A stretch of DNA of 8,206 nt from Rickettsiales bacterium (GCA_002717855.1 PBCD01000012.1:10775-18980), one strand, 5' to 3'. Positions 1-7,943 are shown, counted from the first letter of the stretch. Notes: a model not told the origin generated them from the sequence alone. Made by a program: numbers and translations.

Positions 1-33
1 ACGTGTGGTTGTGGAACGTCTTTTTCAATATAA
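1..33 (+). CDS. erpA: Iron-sulfur cluster insertion protein ErpA, C-terminal end only (partial)
   Basis: Frame 1 opens the window with ten codons reading TCGCGTSFSI and then a TAA stop. This is the hallmark C-terminus of A-type iron-sulfur carriers (HesB/IscA/ErpA family), in which the two Cys of the Cys-Gly-Cys motif, with a third Cys further upstream, hold the cluster. The ending CGC-G-S/T-SFSI resembles ErpA more than IscA, which usually ends ESFxV. The start and about 100 residues lie outside the window. The stop is followed after 6 nt by the xth start in the same frame, so the two genes are probably one transcript. The call rests on ten residues, but they are unusually diagnostic, and erpA next to an exonuclease III gene is a familiar alphaproteobacterial arrangement. 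Confidence 0.8.
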   Translation, partial: TCGCGTSFSI

Positions 34-39
34 GCATTT

Positions 40-834
40 ATGATTCTATCCTCATGGAATATAAATTCAGTCAGAATAAGAGAAGAATCAATTTTGAAAC
101 TTATAGGCAGAATTAAACCAAATATTTTATTTTTACAAGAAATTAAATGTGAAGAGAATCATTTTCCTTATCTTTTTTTTAAAAATCTAGATTACGATTG
201 TTTTGTGATTGGTCAAAAAGCCAGAAACGGTGTTGCCATAGCGGTAAAAAAAGATATCAAAATTGATATTGATGAAACTATTAATAAAAAAATGAATACT
301 GATCTTCAAGCAAGATTCATTATGATTCACTTAGTAAATCAAAATATTGATTTATGCAACGTTTATGTCCCAAACGGAAATCCAATCACGGATGAAAAAA
401 AATTTAGTTATAAAGTAAAATGGCTTAAAAACCTAAAGTGCCTTTTAGAATCATATATTTTCGAGGAAAAAAAATTAATTTTAGGTGGAGATTTTAATGT
501 TTTAGAAAACTTTAAAGATGTAAATAACTTTGATAACTGGAAAGAAGATGCTTTGGGTGACTCTAGGATTATAAATATTTTTAGAGAAATAATAGGTTTG
601 GGGATGTTCAATGTAATAAGGAAGTTTTTTTTACCAGGTGAAAAGTTTAGTTTCTGGGATTATCAAAAAGCTGCATGGGAAAGAAATGATGGCTTATTAA
701 TTGATCATTTTTTAGTAACACCAAACTTAATTGATAAAATAAATGCTTTTGACATTTGTTCAAATTTTAGGGGGTTTCCAAAACCCTCAGACCATGTTCC
801 GATTTGGATGAAGATTGATCAAATGTCAGAATAA
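40..834 (+). CDS. xth: Exodeoxyribonuclease III (AP endonuclease, EEP family)
   Basis: This 264-residue protein spans the whole exonuclease III fold. The enzyme cleaves DNA 5' of abasic sites and removes blocked 3' ends in base-excision repair in the cytoplasm. Visible motifs follow family order: N7 in SSWNINS, the metal ligand E34 in LQEIK, Y109 in NVYVPNG, D151 and N153 in GGDFN, D222-H223 in LLIDHFL, and the catalytic D251-H252 pair in [21 protein letters not shown] (206-218) is the usual segment before the IDH motif. No catalytic residue is missing and the length is normal (E. coli 268). The ATG lies 6 nt after the erpA stop with no clear Shine-Dalgarno sequence, so translation is probably coupled to erpA. 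The last 16 bp overlap the 3' end of ilvD on the other strand. Confidence 0.95.
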   Translation: MILSSWNINSVRIREESILKLIGRIKPNILFLQEIKCEENHFPYLFFKNLDYDCFVIGQKARNGVAIAVKKDIKIDIDETINKKMNTDLQARFIMIHLVNQNIDLCNVYVPNGNPITDEKKFSYKVKWLKNLKCLLESYIFEEKKLILGGDFNVLENFKDVNNFDNWKEDALGDSRIINIFREIIGLGMFNVIRKFFLPGEKFSFWDYQKAAWERNDGLLIDHFLVTPNLIDKINAFDICSNFRGFPKPSDHVPIWMKIDQMSE

Positions 835-2531
835 TTTTTTTTTTCATATTTCCCACCTGGATGAGTAACAGCTCCATTCTTTGCTGGTCCAACTAATTGC
901 GAATATTTCCATAAAGCTCCAGAACCGAATCCTGAATCTTTCATCTTCCATTTTTTCTTTCTTGTTTCTAGATCAACAATACTTAAGTCACAGTTAATGA
1001 TGCCTTTTTGCGCATCAATTGTAATTTTGTCACCACTTTTAATTAGTCCAATTGGTCCACCAAGAGCAGCCTCTGGTCCAACATGTCCTACGCAAAACCC
1101 TCTTGTAGCCCCAGAAAATCTTCCATCGGTAATTAAAGCAACTTTTTCACCCATACCTTGTCCATATATCGCTGCGGTTGTTGCTAACATTTCTCGCATT
1201 CCAGGTCCCCCTTTTGGCCCCTCATATCTAATAACAATAACATCACCTTCATTATATTCCTTATTTTTTACAGCTTCAAAAGCATCCTCTTCGCAATCAA
1301 AACATCTAGCTACTCCCTCAAAATATAAGGATTTCATTCCTGCAATTTTTACAATTGCGCCCTCAGGAGCAAGATTTCCTCGCAAACCAACCACACCACC
1401 TGTTTCAGTTATTGGGTTTTTAGTTGAATAAATAATTTTTTGATTAGTTGTACTGAATTTGATATCTGATAAGTTTTCGCCTATTGTTTTGCCTGTAACT
1501 GTTAAACAATCTTCATGAAGGTATCCACCTTCAAGAAGGGCTTTCATTAAAATTGGAACTCCCCCAATTTCGTAAAGATCTTTTGCAAGATACTTACCTC
1601 CTGGTTTTAAATCTGCTATGTATGGGGTGTTTTTAAAAATTTTTGCAACATCAAATAAACTAAAGTCTATACCAATTTCATTTGCTAAAGCTGGTATGTG
1701 AAGTGCTGCATTAGTTGATCCTCCACTGCATGCAACAATTCTTGCTGCATTTTCCAACGATTTTTTTGTTACAATATCCCTTGGTTTAAGTTGTTTTTTT
1801 ATTAACTCCATAACAACTTTCCCAGCTTCAATAGCATATTTATCTCTGGATTCGAAAGGTGCAGGTGTAGAGGTCGATCCAGGAATTGCTAATCCTATAG
1901 CTTCCGAAACACAGGCCATTGTGTTTGCTGTAAATTGACCTCCGCACGAGCCAGCAGAGGGACAAGCAACCTTCTCAATTTGTTTCAATTCTATTTCAGA
2001 GATTTGATTAGCAGCATGTTTACCAACAGCTTCAAAAACATCTTGAACTGTAATTTCTTTTTTTTTATAAATTCCAGGTAATATTGAACCACCATATAAA
2101 AATACGGAAGGAATATTAAGCCTTAACATTGACATCATTATCCCTGGTAATGATTTATCACACCCAGCTATGCCAACTAATCCATCATAGCAATGACCAC
2201 GAATGGTCACTTCTATTGAATCAGCAATAACATCCCTTGACACAAGAGAGGATTTCATTCCCTCATGCCCCATAGCAATTCCGTCCGTTACACTTATAGT
2301 CGTAAATTCTCTTGGAGTTCCCTGTTTTCTTATGACACCTTCTTTTACAGACTGTGCTTGCCTTGACAGTGAAATATTACAGGGTGCTGCTTCATTCCAA
2401 CACGTTGCAACCCCAACAAATGGTTGTTTAATTTCCTTTTCAGTCATTCCCATAGCATAATAATATGATCTGTGTGGAGCTGATTCTGGACCCAAACTAA
2501 CATGTCTACTTGGTAAATTGTCTTTCTTCAT
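819..2531 (-). CDS. ilvD: Dihydroxy-acid dehydratase
   Basis: IlvD dehydrates 2,3-dihydroxy-isovalerate and 2,3-dihydroxy-3-methylvalerate to the keto acids leading to valine, leucine, isoleucine and pantothenate. Numbered from the longer TTG start at 2543 (574 aa), the sequence shows the N-terminal [16 protein letters not shown], three cluster-ligand Cys (C55 in AAPCN, C128 in [10 protein letters not shown]200 in PSAGSCGG), the D129-K130 pair at the Mg site, [11 protein letters not shown] (272-282), [12 protein letters not shown] (441-452) and the active-site Ser in GRFSGATRG (S477). It ends with the family's GAVTHPGG. The three-Cys pattern and length match the shorter class that includes [2Fe-2S] enzymes. 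I prefer the ATG at 2531 (570 aa) because it directly precedes KKDNLPSRH, with an 8-nt gap from the previous gene. The TTG at 2543 would overlap that gene's TGA by 4 nt. No Shine-Dalgarno sequence is seen for either. It is the last gene of the minus-strand operon. Confidence 0.96.
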   Translation of the reverse strand: MKKDNLPSRHVSLGPESAPHRSYYYAMGMTEKEIKQPFVGVATCWNEAAPCNISLSRQAQSVKEGVIRKQGTPREFTTISVTDGIAMGHEGMKSSLVSRDVIADSIEVTIRGHCYDGLVGIAGCDKSLPGIMMSMLRLNIPSVFLYGGSILPGIYKKKEITVQDVFEAVGKHAANQISEIELKQIEKVACPSAGSCGGQFTANTMACVSEAIGLAIPGSTSTPAPFESRDKYAIEAGKVVMELIKKQLKPRDIVTKKSLENAARIVACSGGSTNAALHIPALANEIGIDFSLFDVAKIFKNTPYIADLKPGGKYLAKDLYEIGGVPILMKALLEGGYLHEDCLTVTGKTIGENLSDIKFSTTNQKIIYSTKNPITETGGVVGLRGNLAPEGAIVKIAGMKSLYFEGVARCFDCEEDAFEAVKNKEYNEGDVIVIRYEGPKGGPGMREMLATTAAIYGQGMGEKVALITDGRFSGATRGFCVGHVGPEAALGGPIGLIKSGDKITIDAQKGIINCDLSIVDLETRKKKWKMKDSGFGSGALWKYSQLVGPAKNGAVTHPGGKYEKKNYSDI

Positions 2532-2539
2532 AAACAAAT

Positions 2540-3307
2540 TCAAATTAAAAGTTTTAAAAGTGATCTGTTATAAAAACTTTTATTGTAAATATGGGAAAAA
2601 TGATTTGAATTATTAATTTGCATCATTTTACATCCAAAAAGTTTTTTTAATACAATAGGATTCTTACTTTTTTCTCCATATAAGTAAATTTTTTTTTTAA
2701 AAAAAAATTTAAAATAAAACAATAAATTGATCTTATTAGACCAAAAATAAGTAGATTTGCAAAAATTATAAAAATTATTAGCGTCAAAATCATGCAAATT
2801 TGTAGACCAATATTTTATTTCTTCATTATTTGCGGATTTGGTTTTTTTAATTAAGTTTGAATACCCATCGTTTTTGAAAAAAAAATGGTCATATGAAATT
2901 GTTTTTTGAGTGATAAAAGAACAATCTGAGGGCACTAAATTACCCTCATTATTAATAAAATTAGATAATTTACGTTTCTTTACAAAAAATTTAAAAAGTA
3001 AAATTGGGATGATGGAACTCATTGAGTGAACATAAAAATCAAATTTTTTGATATTTTTAGATTTTAAAAATATAGATATTTGTCTTGAGATATTTAGTAA
3101 ATAGTCAATTCCAGTTGTATTTGAAAGGTTTTTAAAAAAAAAAAAATCAAGTATTAAAATTTGGAAATTTCGTTTTTTTATTTTAAAGAAATAATCGTAT
3201 TCTTCTGCTCTGGAGGCAAGGCCGGGTAACACAAATAAAATGTCAGAATTATTTTTAAGTTTTTTATTTGTAAGGAAACAAAGATTTCTGAAGTAAATTT
3301 TTTTCAT
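2540..3307 (-). CDS. Alpha/beta-hydrolase-fold protein of unknown substrate
   Basis: This 255-residue protein is rich in Lys, Phe and Asn and has no signal peptide or clear membrane segment. The layout suits an alpha/beta hydrolase. A strand followed by [15 protein letters not shown] (27-41) occupies the oxyanion-loop position. [11 protein letters not shown] (91-101) is a nucleophile elbow with S95 as candidate nucleophile. [11 protein letters not shown] (119-129) resembles a segment of some hydrolases in this superfamily. YLYGEKS (208-214) follows a late strand, and NSNHFSHI (233-240) offers H236 as catalytic His. The elbow is atypical, VHSMS rather than GxSxG. Phe/Lys-rich filler between conserved blocks suggests fast drift. 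The ATG overlaps the valS stop by one base (TAATG), implying translational coupling, and ilvD follows immediately. The conserved blocks argue that it is a real gene. Substrate and pathway cannot be told from the sequence, and a BioH-like or lipase-like role is only one possibility. Confidence 0.75.
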   Translation of the reverse strand: MKKIYFRNLCFLTNKKLKNNSDILFVLPGLASRAEEYDYFFKIKKRNFQILILDFFFFKNLSNTTGIDYLLNISRQISIFLKSKNIKKFDFYVHSMSSIIPILLFKFFVKKRKLSNFINNEGNLVPSDCSFITQKTISYDHFFFKNDGYSNLIKKTKSANNEEIKYWSTNLHDFDANNFYNFCKSTYFWSNKINLLFYFKFFFKKKIYLYGEKSKNPIVLKKLFGCKMMQINNSNHFSHIYNKSFYNRSLLKLLI

Positions 3308-5898
3308 TATTTTTTCAAAACTAAGAGTTTCAAATTTTTTTTTGCTTTCTCTAATTTTTTGATTTGTTTTTCAACTATTTTTTTGGGTGCATTTTTTTTA
3401 AAATTTTCATTGGATAATTTACTTTCAAAAATTTTTATTTCCTTTTCATAAAATTGTATTTGTTTTTGAAGATTAATATTTATACTTTGTTTATCGTTAT
3501 AAATACCATATTTAATCTCAGATGAAATAAATATTTTAAACTTACTAGGTTCTAATGTTTTAATTTTTTTTATTTTTTTTAGCCCAAACATTGACTCTAG
3601 TATTATCTTATTTTCAATTAAAAAGTTTATATTTTCTTTAGTACTTACATACAAATCTGTATTTAATTTTTCATTATGAAAGTTTTCTCTAATGTTTTTT
3701 ACTAATATTATTATTTTCTCAAAGGGTTTAGTATCCTTTAAACTTAAATTTTCGTAAAGATTTATTTTTTCATTGAAAAGCTCGTGATCATGTATGAAGT
3801 TAAGTCTCATTGAAATTTCCTCAGTAACAAATGGCATAAACGGATTTGTTAAATTTAGAACATTTTTGAACACCCAAGAAAATGTATTATTTATCTCATT
3901 AAAATATTGTTTTGATTTTAAGTACGGTTTAATAAACTCAATGTATAGATCACAAAAATCATTCCATATAAATTGGTATAGTTTTTCGGTAGCTCTATTA
4001 AAATAAAAAGTTTCAACGTAATCAATTACTTTTTTCTGAGTATTTAAAAACTTTTTTAAAATCCAGGAGTTTATTAGAAGTATATTGTCCTTAGAACAAA
4101 AGTTATTTTCATATTTAAATTGATTCATCTCAAAAAATCTTGCAACATTCCAAATTTTTGTAATAAAATTTCTACTATTTTCTACTAGTTTGTCTGATAA
4201 TTTTATATCTCTTCCTTGTGTTGACAAATCTGCAAGAGTAAATCTTAATGCATCAGCCCCATAGATCTCAATCAAGGTCAATGGGTCAATAATATTACCC
4301 TTAGACTTTGACATTTTTTTACCTTCATGATCTTTAACAAGCGGATGAATATAAATATCCTTAAAAGGAATATCGCCCATAAATTTTTTTCCCATCATGA
4401 TCATTCTGGCAACCCAGAAAAAAATTATATCAAATCCTGTAATTAATACATTAGTAGGATAATATTTCTTAAGTTCTTCAGTTTTTTCTGGCCAACCTAG
4501 TGAAGAAAAAGGCCATAATGCTGAAGAGAACCATGTATCAAGAACATCTTCGTCTTGAATAAGTTTTATTTTTTTTTCTTTAAATTTACAATGGGCTTTC
4601 TCTTTAGCTTCATTTTCATCAATTGCAACATATATTTCTCCATTTTTATCATACCAGGCAGGAATTCTGTGTCCCCACCAAATTTGCCGAGAAATACACC
4701 ACGGTTCAATATTTTTAATCCAATGATTGAAAGTTTTGGTCCAGCTTTCAGGATGAAATCTAATTTTTTTTTTTTTGATTAGGTCATCTATTGGTGCTGA
4801 CAACTTTTTAGCATTACAAAACCATTGATCGGTTAATAATGGTTCAATTATTGTACCAGTTCTTTCACCTACTGGAATTGTCATTAAATGATCCTTAGTT
4901 TTAAATATTATAGACTGATCTTTTAAAAGTTTTACTAATTTTGTTCTAGCAAAAAATCTATCTAACCCATGAAAATCTCGAGGAGTGTTTAAATTTAGTT
5001 TTGCTGATTTATCAAATATATTTACTATTTCTAGAGCATTTCTTTTTCCAACAATAAAATCATTGAAATCATGCGCCGGAGTAATTTTTACTGCTCCAGT
5101 ACCTTTTTTGGGATCTGCATATTCATCACCAATAATTGGAATTTTTTTGTTAATAATAGGAACTAAAGCAAACTTATTTATATACTTAGAATACTTTTTG
5201 TTGTTTGGATGTACAGCAATTCCAGTATCTCCAAAAATTGTCTCAGGTCTTGTTGTTGCAATTTCAATAAAATCATTTGAGTTATAAATTTGATATTTGA
5301 GAAACCAAAGTTTCCCTTTAACCTCATTTTGATTGACCTCTAAATCGGAAACTGCTGTTTGTAATGAAGGATCCCAGTTGACCAGTCTTTTATCTTTGTA
5401 AATTATGCCTTCATTATATAATTCTATAAATGTTTTTTTTACTGCTAAACTTAAACCTTGATCCATTGTGAACCTTTGTCTACTCCAATCAACAGCTGTT
5501 CCAAGTCTTTTAAGTTGTTGAACAATTGTGTTTCCAGATATATCTCTCCATTTCCAAACTTCTTTGAGAAATTCCTCCCTTCCTTTTTTTTTCTTTTCTG
5601 TTCTATTCAAATTTAAGTTTTTCTCTACTACTATCTCTGTTGCTATGCCAGCATGATCAGTGCCAGCTTGCCAAAGAACTGATTTTCCCAGTTTTTTTTG
5701 AAAACGCACCAAAATATCTTGTAGAGAAAAAGTTAAAGCGTGCCCCATATGTAAAGTCCCGGTGACATTAGGTGGAGGCATCATAATAGAAAAAACTTCT
5801 TTTTTTTTTTCATACTGGAACCTAAAAATATTTTTTTCTTCCCAGGAAGCTAGACATTTATCTTCAGATTTTTTGGTATTAAATCGTTTATCTAACAT
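3307..5898 (-). CDS. valS: Valyl-tRNA synthetase (class I)
   Basis: The enzyme charges tRNA-Val with valine and hydrolyses mischarged Thr-tRNA. The 863 residues carry all expected parts: the HIGH motif as HMGH (50-53) inside PPPNVTGTLHMGH, GTDHAGIAT (79-87), the editing domain with ATTRPET (214-220) and GTGAVKITPAHD (266-277), WWGHRIPAWY (407-416), the ValRS-typical DVLDTWFSSALWPF (451-464), and KMSKS (528-532) in EGKKMSKSKGN. An alpha-helical anticodon-binding domain follows (about 600-740), then the C-terminal coiled-coil arm with the signature ending NENFKKNAPKKIVE (830-843). The protein is somewhat shorter than E. coli ValRS (951) but lacks nothing essential. The ATG comes 3 nt after the tolC stop (TAGAAAATG) with no Shine-Dalgarno sequence. 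In-frame A runs of 11 (5800-5810) and 13 (4764-4776, four Lys codons at 375-378) are notable. Confidence 0.97.
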   Translation of the reverse strand: MLDKRFNTKKSEDKCLASWEEKNIFRFQYEKKKEVFSIMMPPPNVTGTLHMGHALTFSLQDILVRFQKKLGKSVLWQAGTDHAGIATEIVVEKNLNLNRTEKKKKGREEFLKEVWKWRDISGNTIVQQLKRLGTAVDWSRQRFTMDQGLSLAVKKTFIELYNEGIIYKDKRLVNWDPSLQTAVSDLEVNQNEVKGKLWFLKYQIYNSNDFIEIATTRPETIFGDTGIAVHPNNKKYSKYINKFALVPIINKKIPIIGDEYADPKKGTGAVKITPAHDFNDFIVGKRNALEIVNIFDKSAKLNLNTPRDFHGLDRFFARTKLVKLLKDQSIIFKTKDHLMTIPVGERTGTIIEPLLTDQWFCNAKKLSAPIDDLIKKKKIRFHPESWTKTFNHWIKNIEPWCISRQIWWGHRIPAWYDKNGEIYVAIDENEAKEKAHCKFKEKKIKLIQDEDVLDTWFSSALWPFSSLGWPEKTEELKKYYPTNVLITGFDIIFFWVARMIMMGKKFMGDIPFKDIYIHPLVKDHEGKKMSKSKGNIIDPLTLIEIYGADALRFTLADLSTQGRDIKLSDKLVENSRNFITKIWNVARFFEMNQFKYENNFCSKDNILLINSWILKKFLNTQKKVIDYVETFYFNRATEKLYQFIWNDFCDLYIEFIKPYLKSKQYFNEINNTFSWVFKNVLNLTNPFMPFVTEEISMRLNFIHDHELFNEKINLYENLSLKDTKPFEKIIILVKNIRENFHNEKLNTDLYVSTKENINFLIENKIILESMFGLKKIKKIKTLEPSKFKIFISSEIKYGIYNDKQSININLQKQIQFYEKEIKIFESKLSNENFKKNAPKKIVEKQIKKLEKAKKNLKLLVLKK

Positions 5899-5901
5899 TT
5901 T

Positions 5902-7263
5902 CTATTCTATAATATCGAGCCATTTGAACTTGACCTCATTAAAATTTTTTGTTTCATCAAACAAATCAACCGACAAATTTAAACTTTTCGAGTTCAACTC
6001 ACCAATATAAAATAAAATTTCAAAATATGAATTAAAATTTTCTTCTAAACTTTTTATTAGGTTATACTCTGATTCAATTAGCTCTTCTTCCGCATCTAAT
6101 AAATCTATTAAAGTTCTCTCGCCTAACATCATTTCTTGATTTAAACCTTTTAAGTAATTCTGGTTCGCATCAATTTGAGTTTTATATGCATCAATTTTTG
6201 ATTTTGAAGAATTAAAACCAGACCATGAATTTGCAAGGTTATACTTATATTCATTCATTTTAAGTTTATGAAATTCTTTTTCAGAGGATAATTCTTTTCT
6301 TAATTGTCTTATTTTTGATGATGCAAGACCTGACTGATATAATGGAATAGAGACAGACGCAAATGCACTCATTACTTCCCTTGAACTGTCTGACCTAAAA
6401 TAGCCTTTATTTTTTTTTAATTCTGCTTCAAGTTTCACGGAAGGTAATTTTTTAGAATACAAACTTTTAATTTCTGAATTCAAACTTTTTATATTAAATA
6501 AAATACTTAAAAGTTCTGGATTTTGTTCAATCATTTTAGAAGTAAGTTGATTTAAATCTTTTTTAAAATTTGGAAAGTCGAAAAATAACTTTGGTTGATT
6601 AGATTCTGACCCAACTAGAGACTTAAATTTTGCTTTTATGGCAAACAGCTCACTTTCCGATTTTATAAGATCAGATCTTGCCAGAGATGATCTTGCTTTA
6701 GCAATGGAAACATCTGTCATTGTAATTTCACCAATTTCAAATTGATCTTCAGCTAATTCTAATTTTTTTTTTAAAAATTCTTCCCTTTTTTTATTTAAAA
6801 TAAGTTCTTTTTTTTTAGCAGCTAAACTTGAAAATACATTAATAGCCTCAAGTAAAACTATTTGTTCAGTGTATTTAAGTTTTAATCTTTGAGCTTTTAT
6901 TTTTTTTTTTGCGGAAATAATATTATTAATCGTACCTCCTCCATTAAATATTGGTTGAGTTATTTTTATACCCGCATTTGTTTCTGTTCTAACCCCGTCG
7001 GCAATAAAATTAGAACCAGAGATTGCAGTGTCTATTTTCCCTTTATTATAATAACCATCAATTTTCGGTCTGAATTCTGAAAAGGCTTGAGGAAGTAATT
7101 CGTCTTCTTTCATAAGCAATTCTCTCTCAATTTTTAACTTCGGACTATACAGATACGTATTTTTCAAAACGTCTGTAAGTTCAGGACTTAAAAAATCACA
7201 TTCAGAAGATTTAAAAAGGAAAATAATTAAACAAAAACACGCTAAGCTAAATTTTAAAGTCAT
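5902..7263 (-). CDS. tolC: TolC-family outer-membrane efflux/export channel
   Basis: This is an outer-membrane channel that, as a trimer with an inner-membrane pump or ABC exporter and an adaptor, carries drugs or proteins across the envelope. Numbering runs from the ATG at 7272. An N-terminal signal peptide (about 5-25: basic start, then LACFCLIIFLF) precedes two OEP repeats. The first has SPKLKIERELLMKEDELLPQ (43-62), ITQPIFNGGG (104-113), a long Lys/Glu-rich helix and GEITMTDVSIAKA (181-193). The second has NPELL (251-255), VSIPLYQSG (307-315), another long helix and GERTLIDLLDAEEEL (384-398). At about 450 aa it is a normal TolC. The second ATG at 7263 is preferred because GAAAG lies 9 nt upstream, whereas at 7272 GAAAG directly abuts the start; the signal peptide survives either way. 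It overlaps the end of pcm by 17 nt (26 with the longer start). SSEC is not a lipobox because Glu precedes the Cys. Confidence 0.92.
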   Translation of the reverse strand: MTLKFSLACFCLIIFLFKSSECDFLSPELTDVLKNTYLYSPKLKIERELLMKEDELLPQAFSEFRPKIDGYYNKGKIDTAISGSNFIADGVRTETNAGIKITQPIFNGGGTINNIISAKKKIKAQRLKLKYTEQIVLLEAINVFSSLAAKKKELILNKKREEFLKKKLELAEDQFEIGEITMTDVSIAKARSSLARSDLIKSESELFAIKAKFKSLVGSESNQPKLFFDFPNFKKDLNQLTSKMIEQNPELLSILFNIKSLNSEIKSLYSKKLPSVKLEAELKKNKGYFRSDSSREVMSAFASVSIPLYQSGLASSKIRQLRKELSSEKEFHKLKMNEYKYNLANSWSGFNSSKSKIDAYKTQIDANQNYLKGLNQEMMLGERTLIDLLDAEEELIESEYNLIKSLEENFNSYFEILFYIGELNSKSLNLSVDLFDETKNFNEVKFKWLDIIE

Positions 7264-7921
7264 AATTTTCATCTTTCAAATTAAAATCCCTTAAAGACCT
7301 AGCATTAGCGTCAAATAAATGTCTGTAAGAAATCAAACCCTCGTATTTTATACCAACTTTGTATTTTCCCACTATTGATTTTTGCTCTCTAAATATAGCG
7401 AAAATTTCACCACCCTCTTTTAGTTGCTGAACAATATTATTAGGAATAAATTCTACGCTTCCTTCAACAAAAATTTTATCAAATGGCATATTTTTTTTTA
7501 ATCCTTCTGATAACTTTCCATAATTTATTGAACAATTATGGCATGCCATCTCACTTAGAATCGTATTTGCCTTTTTTACCATAGTCAGATCGTTTTCAAG
7601 TCCAAAAACATACCCAGATAATTGTGACATAATTGCAACAGAGTAACCAGAAAGACAACCAATAACTAAAATAGAATCATTTTGTTTGACGTTCGAAAAT
7701 TCAATCATCTTCGCAAGCAAAAAAGATTTTATCATCGATCTTTCTTTATTAAACGCTATTTCGGCATCACTGTAAACTATAGCTCTTTTTTGTTTAGGTA
7801 TAAATTTTTCTTTTTGTATCGATAAAAATGCATTGATAATCAAAGGGTTCACTACTTTATTTGTAATTATTTGATTATTAACCATGTTTTTCCTAGAAAC
7901 ATCAAAAAATTTATCGTACAT
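7247..7921 (-). CDS. pcm: Divergent protein-L-isoaspartate O-methyltransferase-like protein
   Basis: This 224-residue protein has a Rossmann methyltransferase core and the overall order of PIMT, which methylates isoaspartyl residues for repair. It begins with SRKNMVNNQIITNKV (9-23), followed by FIPKQKRAIVYSDAEI (40-55), the SAM-binding motif I region ILVIGCLSGYS (84-94), VFGLEND (105-111), PFDKIFVEGSVEFIP (146-160) and QQLKEGGEIFAI (165-176). It differs from active PIMT: the substrate-loop GQTIS is replaced by ERSMIKS (60-66), and motif I lacks the GTG of the usual GTGSGY. The C-terminal LFDANARSLRDFNL (202-215) resembles a PIMT-like alphaproteobacterial subfamily often encoded next to tolC. 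Isoaspartate repair activity is therefore uncertain. The start is supported by the family N-terminus lying upstream of the internal Met13, by AGG 6 nt before the ATG, and by a promoter close behind. It is the first gene of the operon. Confidence 0.82.
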   Translation of the reverse strand: MYDKFFDVSRKNMVNNQIITNKVVNPLIINAFLSIQKEKFIPKQKRAIVYSDAEIAFNKERSMIKSFLLAKMIEFSNVKQNDSILVIGCLSGYSVAIMSQLSGYVFGLENDLTMVKKANTILSEMACHNCSINYGKLSEGLKKNMPFDKIFVEGSVEFIPNNIVQQLKEGGEIFAIFREQKSIVGKYKVGIKYEGLISYRHLFDANARSLRDFNLKDENYDFKI

Positions 7922-7927
7922 TTTAGG

Positions 7928-7930
7928 CCT
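7928..7930 (-). promoter_or_regulatory. Weak Shine-Dalgarno for the pcm-like gene
   Basis: On the minus strand TAGG ends 6 nt before the ATG at 7921. This is the only well-spaced, G-containing ribosome-binding sequence I see for any gene in the window apart from the weaker GAAAG ahead of tolC. Confidence 0.4.
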
Positions 7931-7943
7931 ATTTAAAATTACT

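Noticed and set aside
771..787. Hairpin GGGTTT-CCA-AAACCC near the end of xth as a terminator
   Set aside because: It encodes the conserved RGFPKPS segment, the loop is only 3 nt, and no T run follows; the T10 run is about 48 nt further on, past the stop codon.
997..1431. Plus-strand 144-codon ORF opposite ilvD
   Set aside because: It is the antisense of well-conserved IlvD sequence, with Pro/Ser-rich composition and no family resemblance; a shadow frame.
819..2531. Horizontal transfer of ilvD, suggested by its visibly higher GC than the hydrolase gene
   Set aside because: The difference is explained by Gly/Ala/Pro-rich conserved motifs; third positions remain AT-rich and the gene is embedded in the operon.
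4985..5287. Plus-strand 100-codon hydrophobic ORF opposite valS
   Set aside because: It lies fully antisense to the conserved editing domain of ValRS; hydrophobic content follows from the complement of Lys/Asp-rich codons.
5905..5930. Internal promoter for valS (TATTATAGAAT-like box at the end of tolC)
   Set aside because: No acceptable -35 box at 16-18 nt, and AT-rich matches of this quality are frequent here.
7190..7200. Lipobox in the TolC signal peptide (SSEC)
   Set aside because: Glu precedes the Cys where a small residue is required and no Leu is at the usual position, so an ordinary signal peptidase I site is more likely.
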